DNA of 64,000 nt from Prosapia bicincta (lineage: Eukaryota; Arthropoda; Insecta; Hemiptera; Cercopidae), in the NCBI GenBank assembly GCA_036971475.1, contig JBAIZL010000006.1:5067501-5131500 (forward strand). Reading direction: 5' to 3'. Below are positions 1-11,215 of this stretch, one piece after another (the stretch's first letter is position 1; each line of letters starts with the position of its first letter). The translations under genes and the position numbers were made by a program. Below the pieces are notes generated by a model. That model saw only the letters and a program-made list of their open reading frames with translations, was not told the DNA's origin and ran no database searches.

Positions 1-1430
1 GTCTAAATTCATTTGTGTAATGTAGTAAAATTTTAAAGTCGAAAAGACTGATTAAATGTATTCTAAATACGCAAAGCAATCTCAATTGGATATCAGGTTC
101 CCTGCCATAGATTTTTTTAACATACAAAGGTCTGATAAGTTAATTCTGTAAAACTTGTAAAATCTGCAAGTAACGTAACATTTCAAGCGTAAAATTTATT
201 TGTATTTTCATGTTTCTTTGTTGAAGTAAAGTTTGATTTATGTAAATTAATGTCTGTCATTTAAAATTATTTATTTAACACATCATTCTAATTTTCAATT
301 AAACATTTGACATTGCAGGTCAACTAATTAATTATGTAACAAATCACTGCAATATTTAACATCATCCTTAATTCTTTAAGAATTAATTTTACAAAATTAT
401 CACGTTACACTTTGATAAAAATAAATGCTATTTATATGTGTTTAACTGAATTTTTATTTAAATTACATTGTAAACAATATTTAATCATAGTAGACTTTTA
501 TTTTATTAAATTAAATTTAAAAAACAAATTATTGAATGTAATTAACATATCTTATATACTTTATTTGTACATGAACTCGATTCTTCGATTTTTCAAAGCA
601 AAATTTTGAATTACAGTACTACAAAACTCTTCTTCAACTATGATTTTTTCAAGTTAAGTACAACCCTGAGTTCCTTTTTAGTTCCTCATAGGGACAGATT
701 AATCATCTGATCTTCTTTGTATGGATCTTTTGTATATGTGACCTCTCTTAAGTGCTGCAAATATTCTCTCCACTGCATTCGTTACTTTATAACTACTATT
801 ATAATCTTATCATGGTGATTGGACTTAATATTTTTAGATATTTGTGGTACAGCTGTAAACATAAAGCAATGAATATTTATTATCTCCACCTATGAATAAT
901 ATCTCCTAAAATGGGAAAGTAAATCATCAATAGCCGCAGGCCCTAACTTGAGAGTTGATTGATTACATTACGATGATAGACAACAACAATTATCCTTTAA
1001 ATTAAACCACCCAGTAGTAAAGAGCAAAGAGAGGAAATAGTAAACATGCTCTGTCTGCTTACAGTATAATAAGTTAACATAGAAGCTATTTGGAAATTAT
1101 ATAAGACAAATATGACAGAGGAAATGAACAAGTTACGTAGAAATGCTACATTAAAACCAGAGAAACTTTCTTCTCTCGGTCTACAATAACCTTTTCCTCT
1201 ATCCTAAAAGACACAGGGCTAGCTAGTACAGTAGCTTCATCTTATACATTTAAGGAAAAGAAGTAATATAGCTAATAAACTCGTTAGTGAATCGTACCCT
1301 TTCTACATTGTGAATGTAACATCTGCCAAGTAACGGAAATTGGAAATTAGAAGAGATTAACATGGAAAAGAGAAAAGTAGAGTTCTTAGGGAAGACTATG
1401 TTGCTAAAAGTGGAGTTTTTTTAGCCAATG
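1..1430. other. AT-rich intergenic or intronic DNA, nothing recognised
   Basis: This stretch is strongly AT-rich with stop codons in all frames. I found no coding segment with recognisable motifs, no RNA gene and no clear repeat structure. A few short ORFs are within chance expectation for AT-rich DNA. Confidence 0.5.
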
Positions 1431-1434
1431 CCCA

Positions 1435-1705
1435 TTCTTGGCATTTCGTTGCTGTCCCTCCCAGTAGTGGTCAGCTGGTTCCTCAGCGGAGCTAGAGAGA
1501 GTTTAGGTGTTTGCCATCCACTCTGCCTTTGTGGAAGAGGGGGAAGGTTAGGTCTTCCACTATGCTGATCTGGTGGAGATGGGTATTGAGGTAGAAATGG
1601 CTAAGTCAGTAGACAAAATCAGACGAACGCTTCCATACGTGGTAGGGTTCTGAGCAATGGGCCGTTGGAGGCTAGAAGGTCCCATTTCTTTATTTGGCCA
1701 TTTTA
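1435..1705. other. GC-richer island of unknown origin
   Basis: The base composition jumps to roughly half G+C within AT-rich surroundings, which usually marks an exon or a retroelement insertion. No frame gives a protein I recognise. It could be an untranslated end of a non-LTR retroelement. That is inference from composition only. Confidence 0.3.
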
Positions 1706-2039
1706 GTACAAGTATGGGCTTCAGCAAGACCCTCAATGATGTTCCTTGTAGAGTTTAGGAATGACGGGGCAGTTGTTGGTCACTTTCTGTTCCAACTTCT
1801 AAAGGCCAAGTGGAACCACTTACTAGAGAAAAAACAAAAATTGATAAAAACAAAAATAATATATTATATGGGTTTAAGAACTTTTGGACACATCTAGACA
1901 CATTAGGGTGTCACAAGCATCTGCATTCTCTGCATAACACTATTGAAAAATATCTGATAGCTGGAGCTCTTGCAGAAAGATGTGCATTAGTTACCAATGT
2001 TTATCAGATAGGTTTAGCTAAGCAGAGTACATCATAAAA

Positions 2040-2381
2040 AGCATTTTGTAAATAGAGTGTGAAAACTCTATTAACTTCTGAAGATTTTTATCTTGGAAAC
2101 TAGTAACTCCATACATCACAATGATATCATTTTTTAAGTCCATGTTGGTAAGAAATGAGACAAATTTTATGAACCTGAGACAGTAAATTCTCGGGAAAGA
2201 GTTTGGCTTCAGAAAAAGCCTTAATATTGTGTGGAATTAAAAATTGAAAAAACTGTAACTTTGTGTTTAAAATAATTATTTTTTCAACTGGTGTAATAGG
2301 TTGTCCATAATTTCGTAATAGTCTTCTATTACATGTTTTTAGATACGACTGATGACAACTGCTGAGGAAAGAGCCGAGCAT
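2040..2381 (-). pseudogene. Coding-like relic, unidentified
   Basis: The minus strand carries an 84-codon open stretch (2381 to 2127). After a frame change near 2130 a second protein-like segment continues to about 2040. The composition is less skewed than chance AT-rich ORFs and the two frames look like one broken coding sequence. I do not recognise a family. It may be an old transposon ORF; a chance ORF is still possible. Confidence 0.25.
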
Positions 2382-2385
2382 ACAA

Positions 2386-2950
2386 TAGATCCTACAAACG
2401 ACTCAACATGTTTATCACAATATGTATTGGTGGTGAGAGTAAGTCTGCTTGTTTATGTTTAGTAAGGCAGCAGCAGCACTAAATTAGATGGATTCACGAC
2501 AGAGAATTCCCTACTCACTCAGACTTCTGTCTTTCTTTTGACAAATTATAGAATATTTTGAGTTTCTACAGAATTTATTGTTTAATTTACCTTAAAAATA
2601 TATCATTTTCAACTAAAAATTTGTAGTTAGTCATCGGCACATTTATAAATGATTACATTTATAGCACACCTTGCTACTGTTCTAGTAATATTTATTATTT
2701 AGTGTTGATGCTTATGCTTACTTTAGTGTTGCCTTTATCTGCTTCGGTGAGAGTGATATTGTGCAATGATTTGTGTTTGATATAGGTAATAGTTTTATTT
2801 CATTGTTTTTATTAGTTGTGTTATTTATATTTATACATTGAACTATGTTTATGTGTCATATTCCAATAAACTTGTTTTCGATAATGGTGTTTAGATGACT
2901 GTTTCCGTCTCAAGTATGATATCTTAATGTTTTTTTTTTTTGGTTTGTTT
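2386..2950. other. AT-rich spacer, nothing recognised
   Basis: No coding, RNA or repeat structure could be supported here apart from short homopolymer T runs near 2930. Confidence 0.4.
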
Positions 2951-2953
2951 AAT

Positions 2954-3325
2954 TTAATTCCTTCTATTAGTTCACACTCTCCTCATATATATATATATAT
3001 ATATATATGTATACATATATTGTTCAAATTTTCAATTGTTAATAAAATACTTTTCATCTATTCACTCAAATTCAAATACATTTTTTAAATCTTGTAGTAT
3101 GTCACTTGAGGTTAATACAGTTTTTTCAGACATTAGGTTTAATTAAGTAATTTTAGTTTTTTATAAAAGAAAAACTTTTCAAAAAAAGGGGCAAGGTATG
3201 CAATTTAGTTATTTCGTCACTTTTGGGTTAAAATAAGTGATAACATATGATTTCATAAAAAAAACTGATTTTATGTTAAGGTTATGTGGTAAAACAGCTG
3301 TTTTAATGTGTAGTTATGTTACTTA
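2954..3325. repeat. Dispersed repeat family R1, copy 1
   Basis: It begins with CTTCTATTAGTTCACACTCT, followed by a (TA)n tract at 2986-3008, and runs to an AACAGCTGTTTTAA block. The same ordered blocks recur at 24425-24795, and the first half recurs at 6993-7150, 23100-23345 (inverted) and 23815-23965. Every copy has the TA tract, or its short remnant, at the same internal position. The neighbouring 3355-3415 contains the TAGGAATTGACTTT block that ends longer copies of this family. Confidence 0.75.
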
Positions 3326-3356
3326 ATTTAAATTAATTGTAATTATTTAGTAAAAA

Positions 3357-3698
3357 CTAACTAAAATAAAATGTTTTTGTTGACCAAGTAGGAATTGACT
3401 TTAAAAAAATTTTGTTTATATTTCTTGTTTTTATTGTAAGTTGTGGTTTAGACCTTTTGCCTATTATAGCCATTGCTTGCTCTGTGGAGTTAATTAAAAT
3501 TGTATCCTGTTTTGGTAACACATTTACAATGTCTCGCTTACCTGGTTTTGCAGAAAAATGTTTCTTTGTCTTTGGATTGTATTTATTAATTGTTCCACCA
3601 GGGATGTCAACAAAATAAAGGCATTGAGACTCTGCATCCCAAATTGGCCCTTCTCCAAGCTGTACGGGGTTACCGATTGGTTCTATGATAGGGGCCAT
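3357..3698 (-). CDS. Regucalcin/SMP-30 family protein, N-terminal exon (partial)
   Basis: The frame starts with ATG at 3698-3696, directly after a splice acceptor (TTTACAG), so it begins an exon with the 5'UTR in an upstream exon. Residues 13-35 read QLGEGPIWD...LYFVDIPG, the hallmark first blade of SMP-30/regucalcin beta-propellers. Glu16 matches the conserved metal-binding Glu of the family, which binds divalent cations and has gluconolactonase or related activity. Residues 36-50 (NKYNPKTKKH) follow the family too. Similarity fades after about residue 90. The 3' part runs into dispersed-repeat sequence (TAGGAATTGACTTT) and the donor site is unclear. Full-length proteins are near 300 residues, so the remaining exons lie outside the window or the copy is truncated. 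A pseudogene fragment cannot be excluded. Confidence 0.65.
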   Translation of the reverse strand: MAPIIEPIGNPVQLGEGPIWDAESQCLYFVDIPGGTINKYNPKTKKHFSAKPGKRDIVNVLPKQDTILINSTEQAMAIIGKRSKPQLTIKTRNINKIFLKSIPTWSTKTFYFS

Positions 3699-3786
3699 CT
3701 GTAAATTTAATATGATAACTTTATTATTATATAAAGAATAAGGTTCAAATAAGCTATAGCATCATGGAACAAGAATAAAAAGAGCA

Positions 3787-4077
3787 TTTGTTGATTCCAT
3801 CTTCGCGTGAACGGCCGTCCTCAACAAACAAAGTAATACTATAGGCAAGTTTAAAACATTTAAAAGTGTAAGTGATTACTAGTATCTCACACGAAGATGG
3901 AATCAACAAATGTTAATATTGCAAGCCGAGCATCAACCATCCATCGATACCGTAACGTACATCTCAAGAGAGTTACGGTCTGAGTTGACAAAGGGACACA
4001 TCTCCCGAAACGGCCGTCCTCAACAAACAAAGTAAGTGCTACTATAGGCAAGTTTAAAACATTTAAAAGTGTAAGTA
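3787..4077. repeat. Local duplication with direct and inverted arms
   Basis: A ~60-bp block starting CGGCCGTCCTCAACAAACAA occurs at about 3812-3872 and again at 4012-4077, nearly identical except for a 5-bp insertion. Between the copies, a ~20-bp segment (CATTTGTTGATTCCATCTTC) at about 3787 reappears inverted near 3893. It sits just upstream of the regucalcin exon, so it could fall in that gene's first intron or promoter region. Confidence 0.7.
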
Positions 4078-4309
4078 ATAAAAAGAGGGTATGAAAAATG
4101 TATTTTATTATCCTTAAAAAATATACATTGTTTATAAAATAAAAATCCTTTCTATTGAATATTTGACGCTATGAATCTGTGTATTTTAAAATAATTTTTA
4201 ATAGGCCTAAGGAGCAATACTTTTTTTTATAACTCAATGAACTTGTTAAATTACAACTGGCTGAACTTATAAGGTAAATCTAAACAAAAACCTACTAAAA
4301 TATAACATG

Positions 4310-5020
4310 TTCGAGCAACTTGGCAATCTTCAGCAGTGATTGGAAATTAGAATAGAAAATAAAAGATATTTGAAAATACTTACTACAAAATAAGTCTTTA
4401 CAATATGTTGTAGAAGAAGGTTGAGTTAAACATGCTGGAGATAAAAGAAGTGAGCTAACCTTCAGATGTGAGAGCATTTTGTCCTATGTAACCCAAAAAT
4501 TGTTTCAGTACATGCACAATTAGTAAAGTAAATCATGTCTACTTATAGAAATAATTTTTAGTGTCCTCATCTAGACATAACTAGACTCACGATAAGTATA
4601 AAAGTAATGATAATTCAGAAGCCTGAGTTTAATTAAAGGAATTCCCCAAAGAGGTAACCTCAAAATTATTCGAACTTGTACAAGGTCATTGGGAAATTGT
4701 CTTTATTTTTCACATATGGTGAGACTAGTTAGGACTAGATGCGTATACTTAAAAACTATTTCTATTTACACTTACGTACGTTTACCTCTTTAGTTCTACT
4801 TTTACTGAAGCAATTTTTTTGTAACAAAGAACCAGATGTTGGTCCTCACTTCTGACAGTTAGCTCACTCCTTTTGTCTCCAAAAAAATGTCTACTTTCTT
4901 CACATGTTGCAAAGACTTATTTTGTATTAAATATTTTTTTAATTCATTTACTTTCTTTCCTATTTTACAATTATTTATTTTCAGTGACCATATCACATCT
5001 GACATTTTTACTTTAAGTGA
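4310..5020. repeat. Diverged inverted duplication (~150-bp arms)
   Basis: The segment at about 4320-4475, read on the minus strand, resembles 4855-5020 on the plus strand. Both contain a GTTAGCTCACT..CTTTTRTCTCC block followed by RTTGYAAAGACTTATTTTGTA and a shared T-rich tail. The arms are about 400 bp apart and diverged. The short ORFs in each arm arise from this shared sequence and are not taken as genes. Confidence 0.5.
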
Positions 5021-5350
5021 TCAAACGTGGTCCCCACAGGCCTATTGCTTTAGTTTGCCGAGATTGGTCCTTATTTATTGAAGTGAAAAACTTCTAGGCT
5101 GTAGTTTCCCAGAATAAAAATATGGGTTAGATTGTCTCATAAAAAGTGCCAAACTAATCTCTACAATAAAGGCAAATCGACTATTTGTGCATGCTGAGTC
5201 TTAAAACTAACCAATATTCACATCCAAACTTCCTCTAAACTGGAAAATTGTGATGAACCTTAAAAAGACTTGGAGTCATGTAGAAAGAAAGAGTAAACTG
5301 ACATCATTAAGACAAAAGGGCTGAGGAACATTCAACACTATCCCAGAAAA
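5021..5350. other. Spacer, nothing recognised
   Basis: There is no supported feature. The segment from about 5240 may be more upstream sequence of the RNase H relic that follows. Confidence 0.3.
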
Positions 5351-5354
5351 GACT

Positions 5355-5770
5355 TTGTGCATACATATACAGATGGTTCTTCTGATGACACAATAACTAA
5401 TGAAAGTTTCAGAGTGCTCCTAGCCACTCCAAGAGATACAGAGTACCACCAGATGATTGATACTAATCTGCAGCCTCGGACTTCACATCTGAACTTTTGT
5501 CATTATCAGAGGGACTTGATATGTACAAATCCTTCCCCTATGCAGAAGGGCTTTGTAATTCTCTGTGACTCAAAGCAGCCCTCCAAGCAATCCTGAAAGG
5601 TGGCCCTTACTCACCAATAGGGCATGATCGCGAGTTAGTGGAAATCATGAGCTGGATAAAATCTGCACACTCGAATTGCTGCCAGCATTGTCAACTTGAC
5701 TCACAATGAGTGTGCAAACTGGTAAAGGAGGCTAGAGGCCTTAACAATGAACTGAAGTACAAGCAGCTGT
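5355..5770 (+). pseudogene. Retroelement RNase H domain relic
   Basis: The first frame reads HTYTDGSSDD, the first-Asp motif (YTDGS) of retroelement RNase H. About 55 residues later comes PMQKGFVILCDSK, matching the third catalytic-Asp motif (hxTDSK). After a frame change near 5575 the expected continuation (ALQAIL-like, then a GHDRELVEIMSWIKSAH stretch) appears, ending near 5740 with a KEARGL segment equivalent to the terminal DxxAK motif. At least two frameshifts and altered residues break it. RNase H at the C-terminus is typical of I/LOA/R1-type LINEs, so this is probably the 3' end of an old LINE. The RT domain is not visible upstream. Confidence 0.7.
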
Positions 5771-6990
5771 GTAGAATCTATTCACTGTGAAGAACTCCTT
5801 ATACAATGTTGGGACAGTAGGTAAGGGTACAGTAGTACCAAAATTGCTAAAAATACACTAAAAATATATTAGTGCCCAATCTCACCCCAACTTACTCTAA
5901 TTTGTGTAGTTGAATTTTAATTTAATCACAGATGGTATTAAATTTGGTTTAAAAAATTACGAGATTATCATGTTAGCCAATAGTAAAGTCGTTAGAGAAT
6001 GAGCCCACATAATGAGGTGGTAAATATTGATACGAATAGAATATTCTGTGGTGCATAGAATATTTTTTTATTCTAAAGGTGAAACAGTTCAACCCTTTTG
6101 GACTGTTTTGCAGTTTTGTAAATTTTTTTGAGTTTATTTACAAATAAGTAAAGCATAGAAAAGATATCTAGAAAAACAACAAAATTAAAGCGCACAATTC
6201 CTTTTACACTTTCAAATCAATTGAAAGTCGACTTCAATTCGATTGCAAGTTCAAAATTGTTTTCAGGCAAAAGACTGAAATATACATCATACACATCACA
6301 GAATATATATCACATACAATTCTTTCACCCGAGAAACCTGATTTTAAAACCCATACCGCCTACTCCAATAACGCTTCCTAGCAGTCAATGTTGATATCAA
6401 CAAAGAAACATTTTACGAGCTTCATAAAGTTATGTTTTTTTACAAATTTACCCCCCTTGAACTATAAGTTTGGGAAGTCGTAATTTTAAGATGTTCAAAC
6501 GTAAATGTTTGTCATTTATTGTGGATAAGGATATCCAAGAGTTTTTGTAACAGTTTTACTCGAAACATCAATTTAGATAGGAGCGGCAAGGGGTTGCAGA
6601 AAAAACCTTACCAGGATGATTACAAAATTTCTTTTCAGTTTTTTATTTATTAACAATTTATTTTAATTGGGCAGTTCTTAACAATTATCAATTTAATTTC
6701 AAGTTCTAGTAAGAAAACTCAATTATGCCTATGCTAATTTTATAATAGTTTTCTTAAAAAACAAGTTGGCACAAACCTGAAAGCTGTTAATAAAAGAATA
6801 GCAAATAATGTCCAAAAAAACCTATAATACTAATACTCGTATAATCTATAATACTCGTATGCATTTCATGATAAAAATACGAGAAATAAAAAGTGTCTTT
6901 ATTAACTAGCATGTCTTATATCTAAGAGAGAATTTCTAAAGCACGGAATAGAGTTTCTAACAAATTTTCAAAGACATTTTGTAGCCTTTT
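5771..6990. other. AT-rich spacer, nothing recognised
   Basis: No coding or repeat structure could be supported in this 1.2-kb stretch. Confidence 0.4.
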
Positions 6991-6992
6991 TC

Positions 6993-7850
6993 AATTTTAA
7001 TTCCTTCTATTAACTTACACTCTCCTTATATATATTGTACAAATTTTCAATTGTTATTAAAATACATTTTTATTCATCTAATTAAGTTCAAATAGATTTA
7101 TTTTAACCTGTAGTGGATGACTATTGATGTTAATACAGTTTTTTTTCAAATATTTATTCATTAATTAAATTTTAAAAAGTTGATGTCTCAGTCGGATTCG
7201 AACTGAATGACTGCATGTTTGAAACCCAGTTCTTCAGCACTGGGATTATAGCTAGAAATCTATTACTTAAAGATGTACTGTATATGAAATTTTAAGACAA
7301 AGGTTCTTTGCAATAATGAAGCATTACAAGAGATGGATAGAATGAGAAATTATAGACCGCCATCAGATTCATAAATTAGAAACAAAAAAATTAAATTGAA
7401 TAAATAGTAACAAGCAAAAATAATAAAGTTTCTTGATGTAATCACCTTGAATTCACTGATTAAACTATAATTAAAACTTACTTAACCAAATGAATACATA
7501 GGGCTTACTTGCTGACGCGTTTTAAAACAATTGTTCCTCTCGCTAAGCTTGCTCGTGAGTAGAGGCTTTGGTTTTTAAAAGGAACGATTGTTTTGAAATG
7601 CGTCAGCAAGTAAGCCGTATGTATTCACTTGGTCAAGTGATTTTTATTATAGTTCAAAAATAATAGTCCACTCTATATAGAGAGAAATGGAAAATGCAAG
7701 GACATTCGCTTTCCTTGTCAGTTAATGTTGTTATTCTGTCATTAACATATACATGTTTATATTAGTTGTAAGTATAAAATAAAGAGTAGCTAAAATAAAA
7801 TTTTTCTCTATTGACTCAGTAGGAATTGGCTTTTAAAAAAAGTATTAATA
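6993..7850 (-). repeat. Dispersed repeat family R1, long copy (minus orientation)
   Basis: The copy runs from the CTTCTATTAACTTACACTCT block at 7000 to a TTGACTCAGTAGGAATTGGC block at 7815. It matches 22745-23345 in reverse order. Near 7190-7250 the minus strand carries a GTTCGAATCC sequence, the Pol III B-box consensus of tRNA-derived SINEs. A foldback element (7458-7654) lies inside it and is absent from the other long copy. This suggests a tRNA-derived or composite short retroelement, but its full boundaries are unclear. Confidence 0.6.
7458..7654. mobile_element. Foldback MITE family A, copy 1
   Basis: The two ~73-bp arms (7458-7530 and 7582-7654) are inverted copies, with GGCTTACTTGCTGACGCGTT in the left arm and its reverse complement in the right. 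The loop is about 50 bp. A second member of the same family lies at 55258-55452. It carries no coding capacity, as expected for a MITE, and is inserted in the R1 repeat. Confidence 0.75.
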
Positions 7851-7869
7851 TTACTGGTTTTTTATGTAA

Positions 7870-8045
7870 AGTTGTAGTTTTATGCAAACTTACACTTTGG
7901 AGGAACGTTTTTCTCTCAAAAACATATCCTCCAAAGTGTAAGTTAACAATTTAACAAATTTTAGTCAACAAAATGTCTGGTCGCAAGTAATAGCAAAAGT
8001 TTAATAAGTAATTAACAACCAGCTCGTCATGAACAGTAACAAGAT
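7870..8045. repeat. Foldback family B, short copy
   Basis: A short inverted pair (AACTTACACTTTGGAGGA and its complement, about 7886-7942) is followed by GTTAACAATTTAACAAATTT, CGCAAGTAATAGCAAAAGT and CCAGCTCGTCATGAACAG. The last blocks match the right half of the element at 31769-32192 in order and spacing, so the two are one family. This copy lacks most of the left arm. Confidence 0.65.
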
Positions 8046-8630
8046 TTCGATATTTAAAAATATAATAGGGAAATTTATCACCCATGTAAATTCATTTGGT
8101 TACTGTGAGTCCTTTGGTTATTTGTTTCAACTGTTTGAATCATTTTCTGGTTATAAATAGTTGTTTTCTGAAGAAGATTATCTTAGAACTCTTTTAAGCA
8201 GATAACCTTTTTTGTGTTAAGTGTTAAGTTTGTTGGGTTTATTTAATTTTACATACAATGAGCAGGTATTATTAGAAAATGGTGAAGGTGACATTGAAAG
8301 TAAAAATAACAATAACTGATGATGGTGATGATTCTGAAGATACCAAAGCTATGAAACCGAAAATAGAAGCTTTGAATTTGTGTTTAGCTCAAGTTAATTA
8401 AAATAATGCAGTTGCAAAATATCAAGGAAGATGATGAGGCTAATAAATGAGCAAATATAGGGGAGAAAGGGAGTTCCACCTGTAATATGTGGGGAGAGAT
8501 TTGGGGGAAAAGCTATCTCCTCCCAAAGATGAATTAAAACAAAAAATTTGAAAATTCTTACTTTGTTATTTGTTTTCATATGGCTAGAACAAGTGAAAAT
8601 TCATCAATATATCAACCTACATGTTACATT
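8046..8630. other. Spacer, nothing recognised
   Basis: The sequence is AT-rich with no supported gene. A minus-strand ORF at 8394-8579 has no recognisable features. Confidence 0.4.
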
Positions 8631-8634
8631 ATAA

Positions 8635-11215
8635 TTTTAATTCAATGTTTTTTTAATTCATTTAATACATTGAATTTTTAATGTCTTATAAATAATTTTT
8701 AAATATTTAAAAAATTTAAGATAATCATATATTTTGAATGTTTAATGTTTTATATTAAATTTTTAAACGTCTCAAAATTTTAAAATAGTTAATATACATT
8801 TTATTGGTTATATGTTTTAAATTTTTTAATGTTTTATATATAATTTTTAAATGTCTCAAAATTTAAAAAAAAAATCATTATTGGTTATATAATATGAAAC
8901 ATTAATGTTTTATATATAACTTTTAAAAGAATCAAAATTTTAAATAGTTTTTATATATTTTATTGGTTATATATTTTGAATTTTTTTAATGTTTTATATA
9001 TAATTTTTAAATGTCTCAAAATTTTAAAATAGTTATTATGCATTCAATTGGTTATATATTTTAAATTTTTTAATGTTTTATATATAATTTTTAAATGTCT
9101 CAAAAGTTTAGAAAATCGTTATTGGTTATATAATTTGAAACTTTAATGTTTTATATAAACTTTTAAGTCTCAACATTTTAAATAGTTATTATGTATTTTA
9201 TTGGTTATATACCTGTTTTTTAAAATTTTTAATGTTTTATATATAATTTTTAAATGTCTTAAAATTTATAATATTTATTATACATTTTATTGGTTATATA
9301 ATTTGAAACTTCAATGTTTAAATATAACTTTTACAAGCCTCAAACTTTCAAATAGTTATTATACATTTTATTGGTTATGTATCTTAATGTTTTATATGTA
9401 ACTTTTAAATCTATCAAAATTTTTAAAAATCATTATTTTTGGTTGTATAATTTCAAGCCTTAATGTTTCATACATAATTTTTCAATGTCTCACAATTTTT
9501 AAAAAATCATTATTATTGGTTATATTATTTGAAACTTTAATGTTTTATATAAAATTTTTAAATATCTCAAAAATTAGAAATATGTAGTTATTATATATTT
9601 TATAGGTTATATGTTTTTAATTTTTTAATGATTTACATATAATTTTTAAATGTCTCACAATTTTAAAAAAGTCGTTATTGGTTATATAATTTGAAACTTT
9701 AATGTTTTATATATAACTTTTATAAGTCTCAACATTTTAAATAGTTATTATGTATTTTATTGGTTATATACCTGTTTTTTTGAATTTTTAATGTTTTATA
9801 TATAATTTTTAAATGTCTTAAAATTTAAAATATTTATTATACATTTTATTGGTTATATATTTTTAATTGTTTAATGTTTTATATATAACTTTTAAATCTC
9901 TCAAAATTTTTAAAAATCATTATTTTTGGTTGTATAATTTAAAGCTTTAATGTTTTATATAAAATTTTTAAATATCTCAAAAATTAGAAATATGTAGTTA
10001 TTATATATTTTATTGGTTATATGTTTTTAATTTGTTAATGATTTATATATAATTTTTAAATGTCTCACAATTTTAAAAAAATCGTTATTGGTTATATAAT
10101 TTGAAACTTTAATGTTTTATATATAACTTTTATAAGTCTCAACATTTTAAATAGGTATTATGTATTTTATTGGTTATATACCTGTTTTTTTGAATTTTTA
10201 ATGTTTTATATATAATTTTTAAATGTCTTAAAATTTAAAATATTTATTATACATTTTATTGGTTATATATTTTTAATTGTTTAATGTTTTATATATAACT
10301 TTTAAATCTCTCAAAATTTTTAAAAATCATTATTTTTGGTTGTATAATTTAAAGCTTTAATGTTTTATATAAAATTTTTAAATGTCTCAAAATTTAGAAA
10401 TATGTAATTATTATATATTTTATTGGTTATATGTTTTAAATTGTTTAATGATTTATATATAATTTTTAAATGTCTCAAAATTTTTAAAAATCGTTATTGG
10501 TTATATAATTTGAAACTTTAATGTTTTATATATAACTTTTAAAAGACTAAAAATTTTAAATACTTATTATATATTTTATTGGTTATATATTTTGAATTTT
10601 TTAATATTTTATATATAATTTTTAAATCTCTCAAAGTTTTAGAAAATCGTTATTGGTTATATAATTTGAAACTTCAATGTTTAAATATAACTTTTACAAG
10701 CCTCAAACTTTCAAATAGTTATGATATATTTTATTGGTTATATATTTTGAATTTTTAATGTTTTATATATAACTTTTAAATCTCTCAAAATTTTTAAAAA
10801 TCATTATTTTTGGTTGTATAATTTCAAGCCTTAATGTTTCATACATAATTTTTCAATGTCTCACAATTTTTAAAAACTCATTATTATTGGTTATATTATT
10901 TGAAACTTTAATGTTTTATATAAAATTTCTAAATATCTCAAAAATTAGAAATATGTAGTTATTATATATTTTATTGGTTATATGTTTCAAATTATTTAAT
11001 GATTTATATATAATTTTTAAATGTCTCACAATTTAAAAAAATTGTTATTGGTTATATAATTTGAAACTTTAATGTTTTATATATAACTTTTAAAAGACTC
11101 AAAATTTTTAAAAATCATTATTATTGGTTTGTATAGTTTAAAACTTGTATGTTTTATATAAAATTTTTAAATGTCTCAAAACTTAGAAACAGTTTATATA
11201 TCTCAAAATTTTTAA
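8635..11215. repeat. AT-rich satellite array, ~82-bp monomers in a 410-bp higher-order unit
   Basis: About 2.6 kb consists of diverged ~75-88-bp monomers built on TAATGTTTTATATATAA, TTTTTAAATGTCTCAAAATT and TTATTGGTTATAT blocks. A marker variant (AATTAGAAATATGTAGTTA or near-identical) sits at 9571, 9981 and 10391, a 410-bp spacing equal to five monomers. Neighbouring 410-bp blocks are far more similar to each other than adjacent monomers are. This is the pattern of a satellite homogenised at a higher-order level. No coding potential. Confidence 0.85.
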
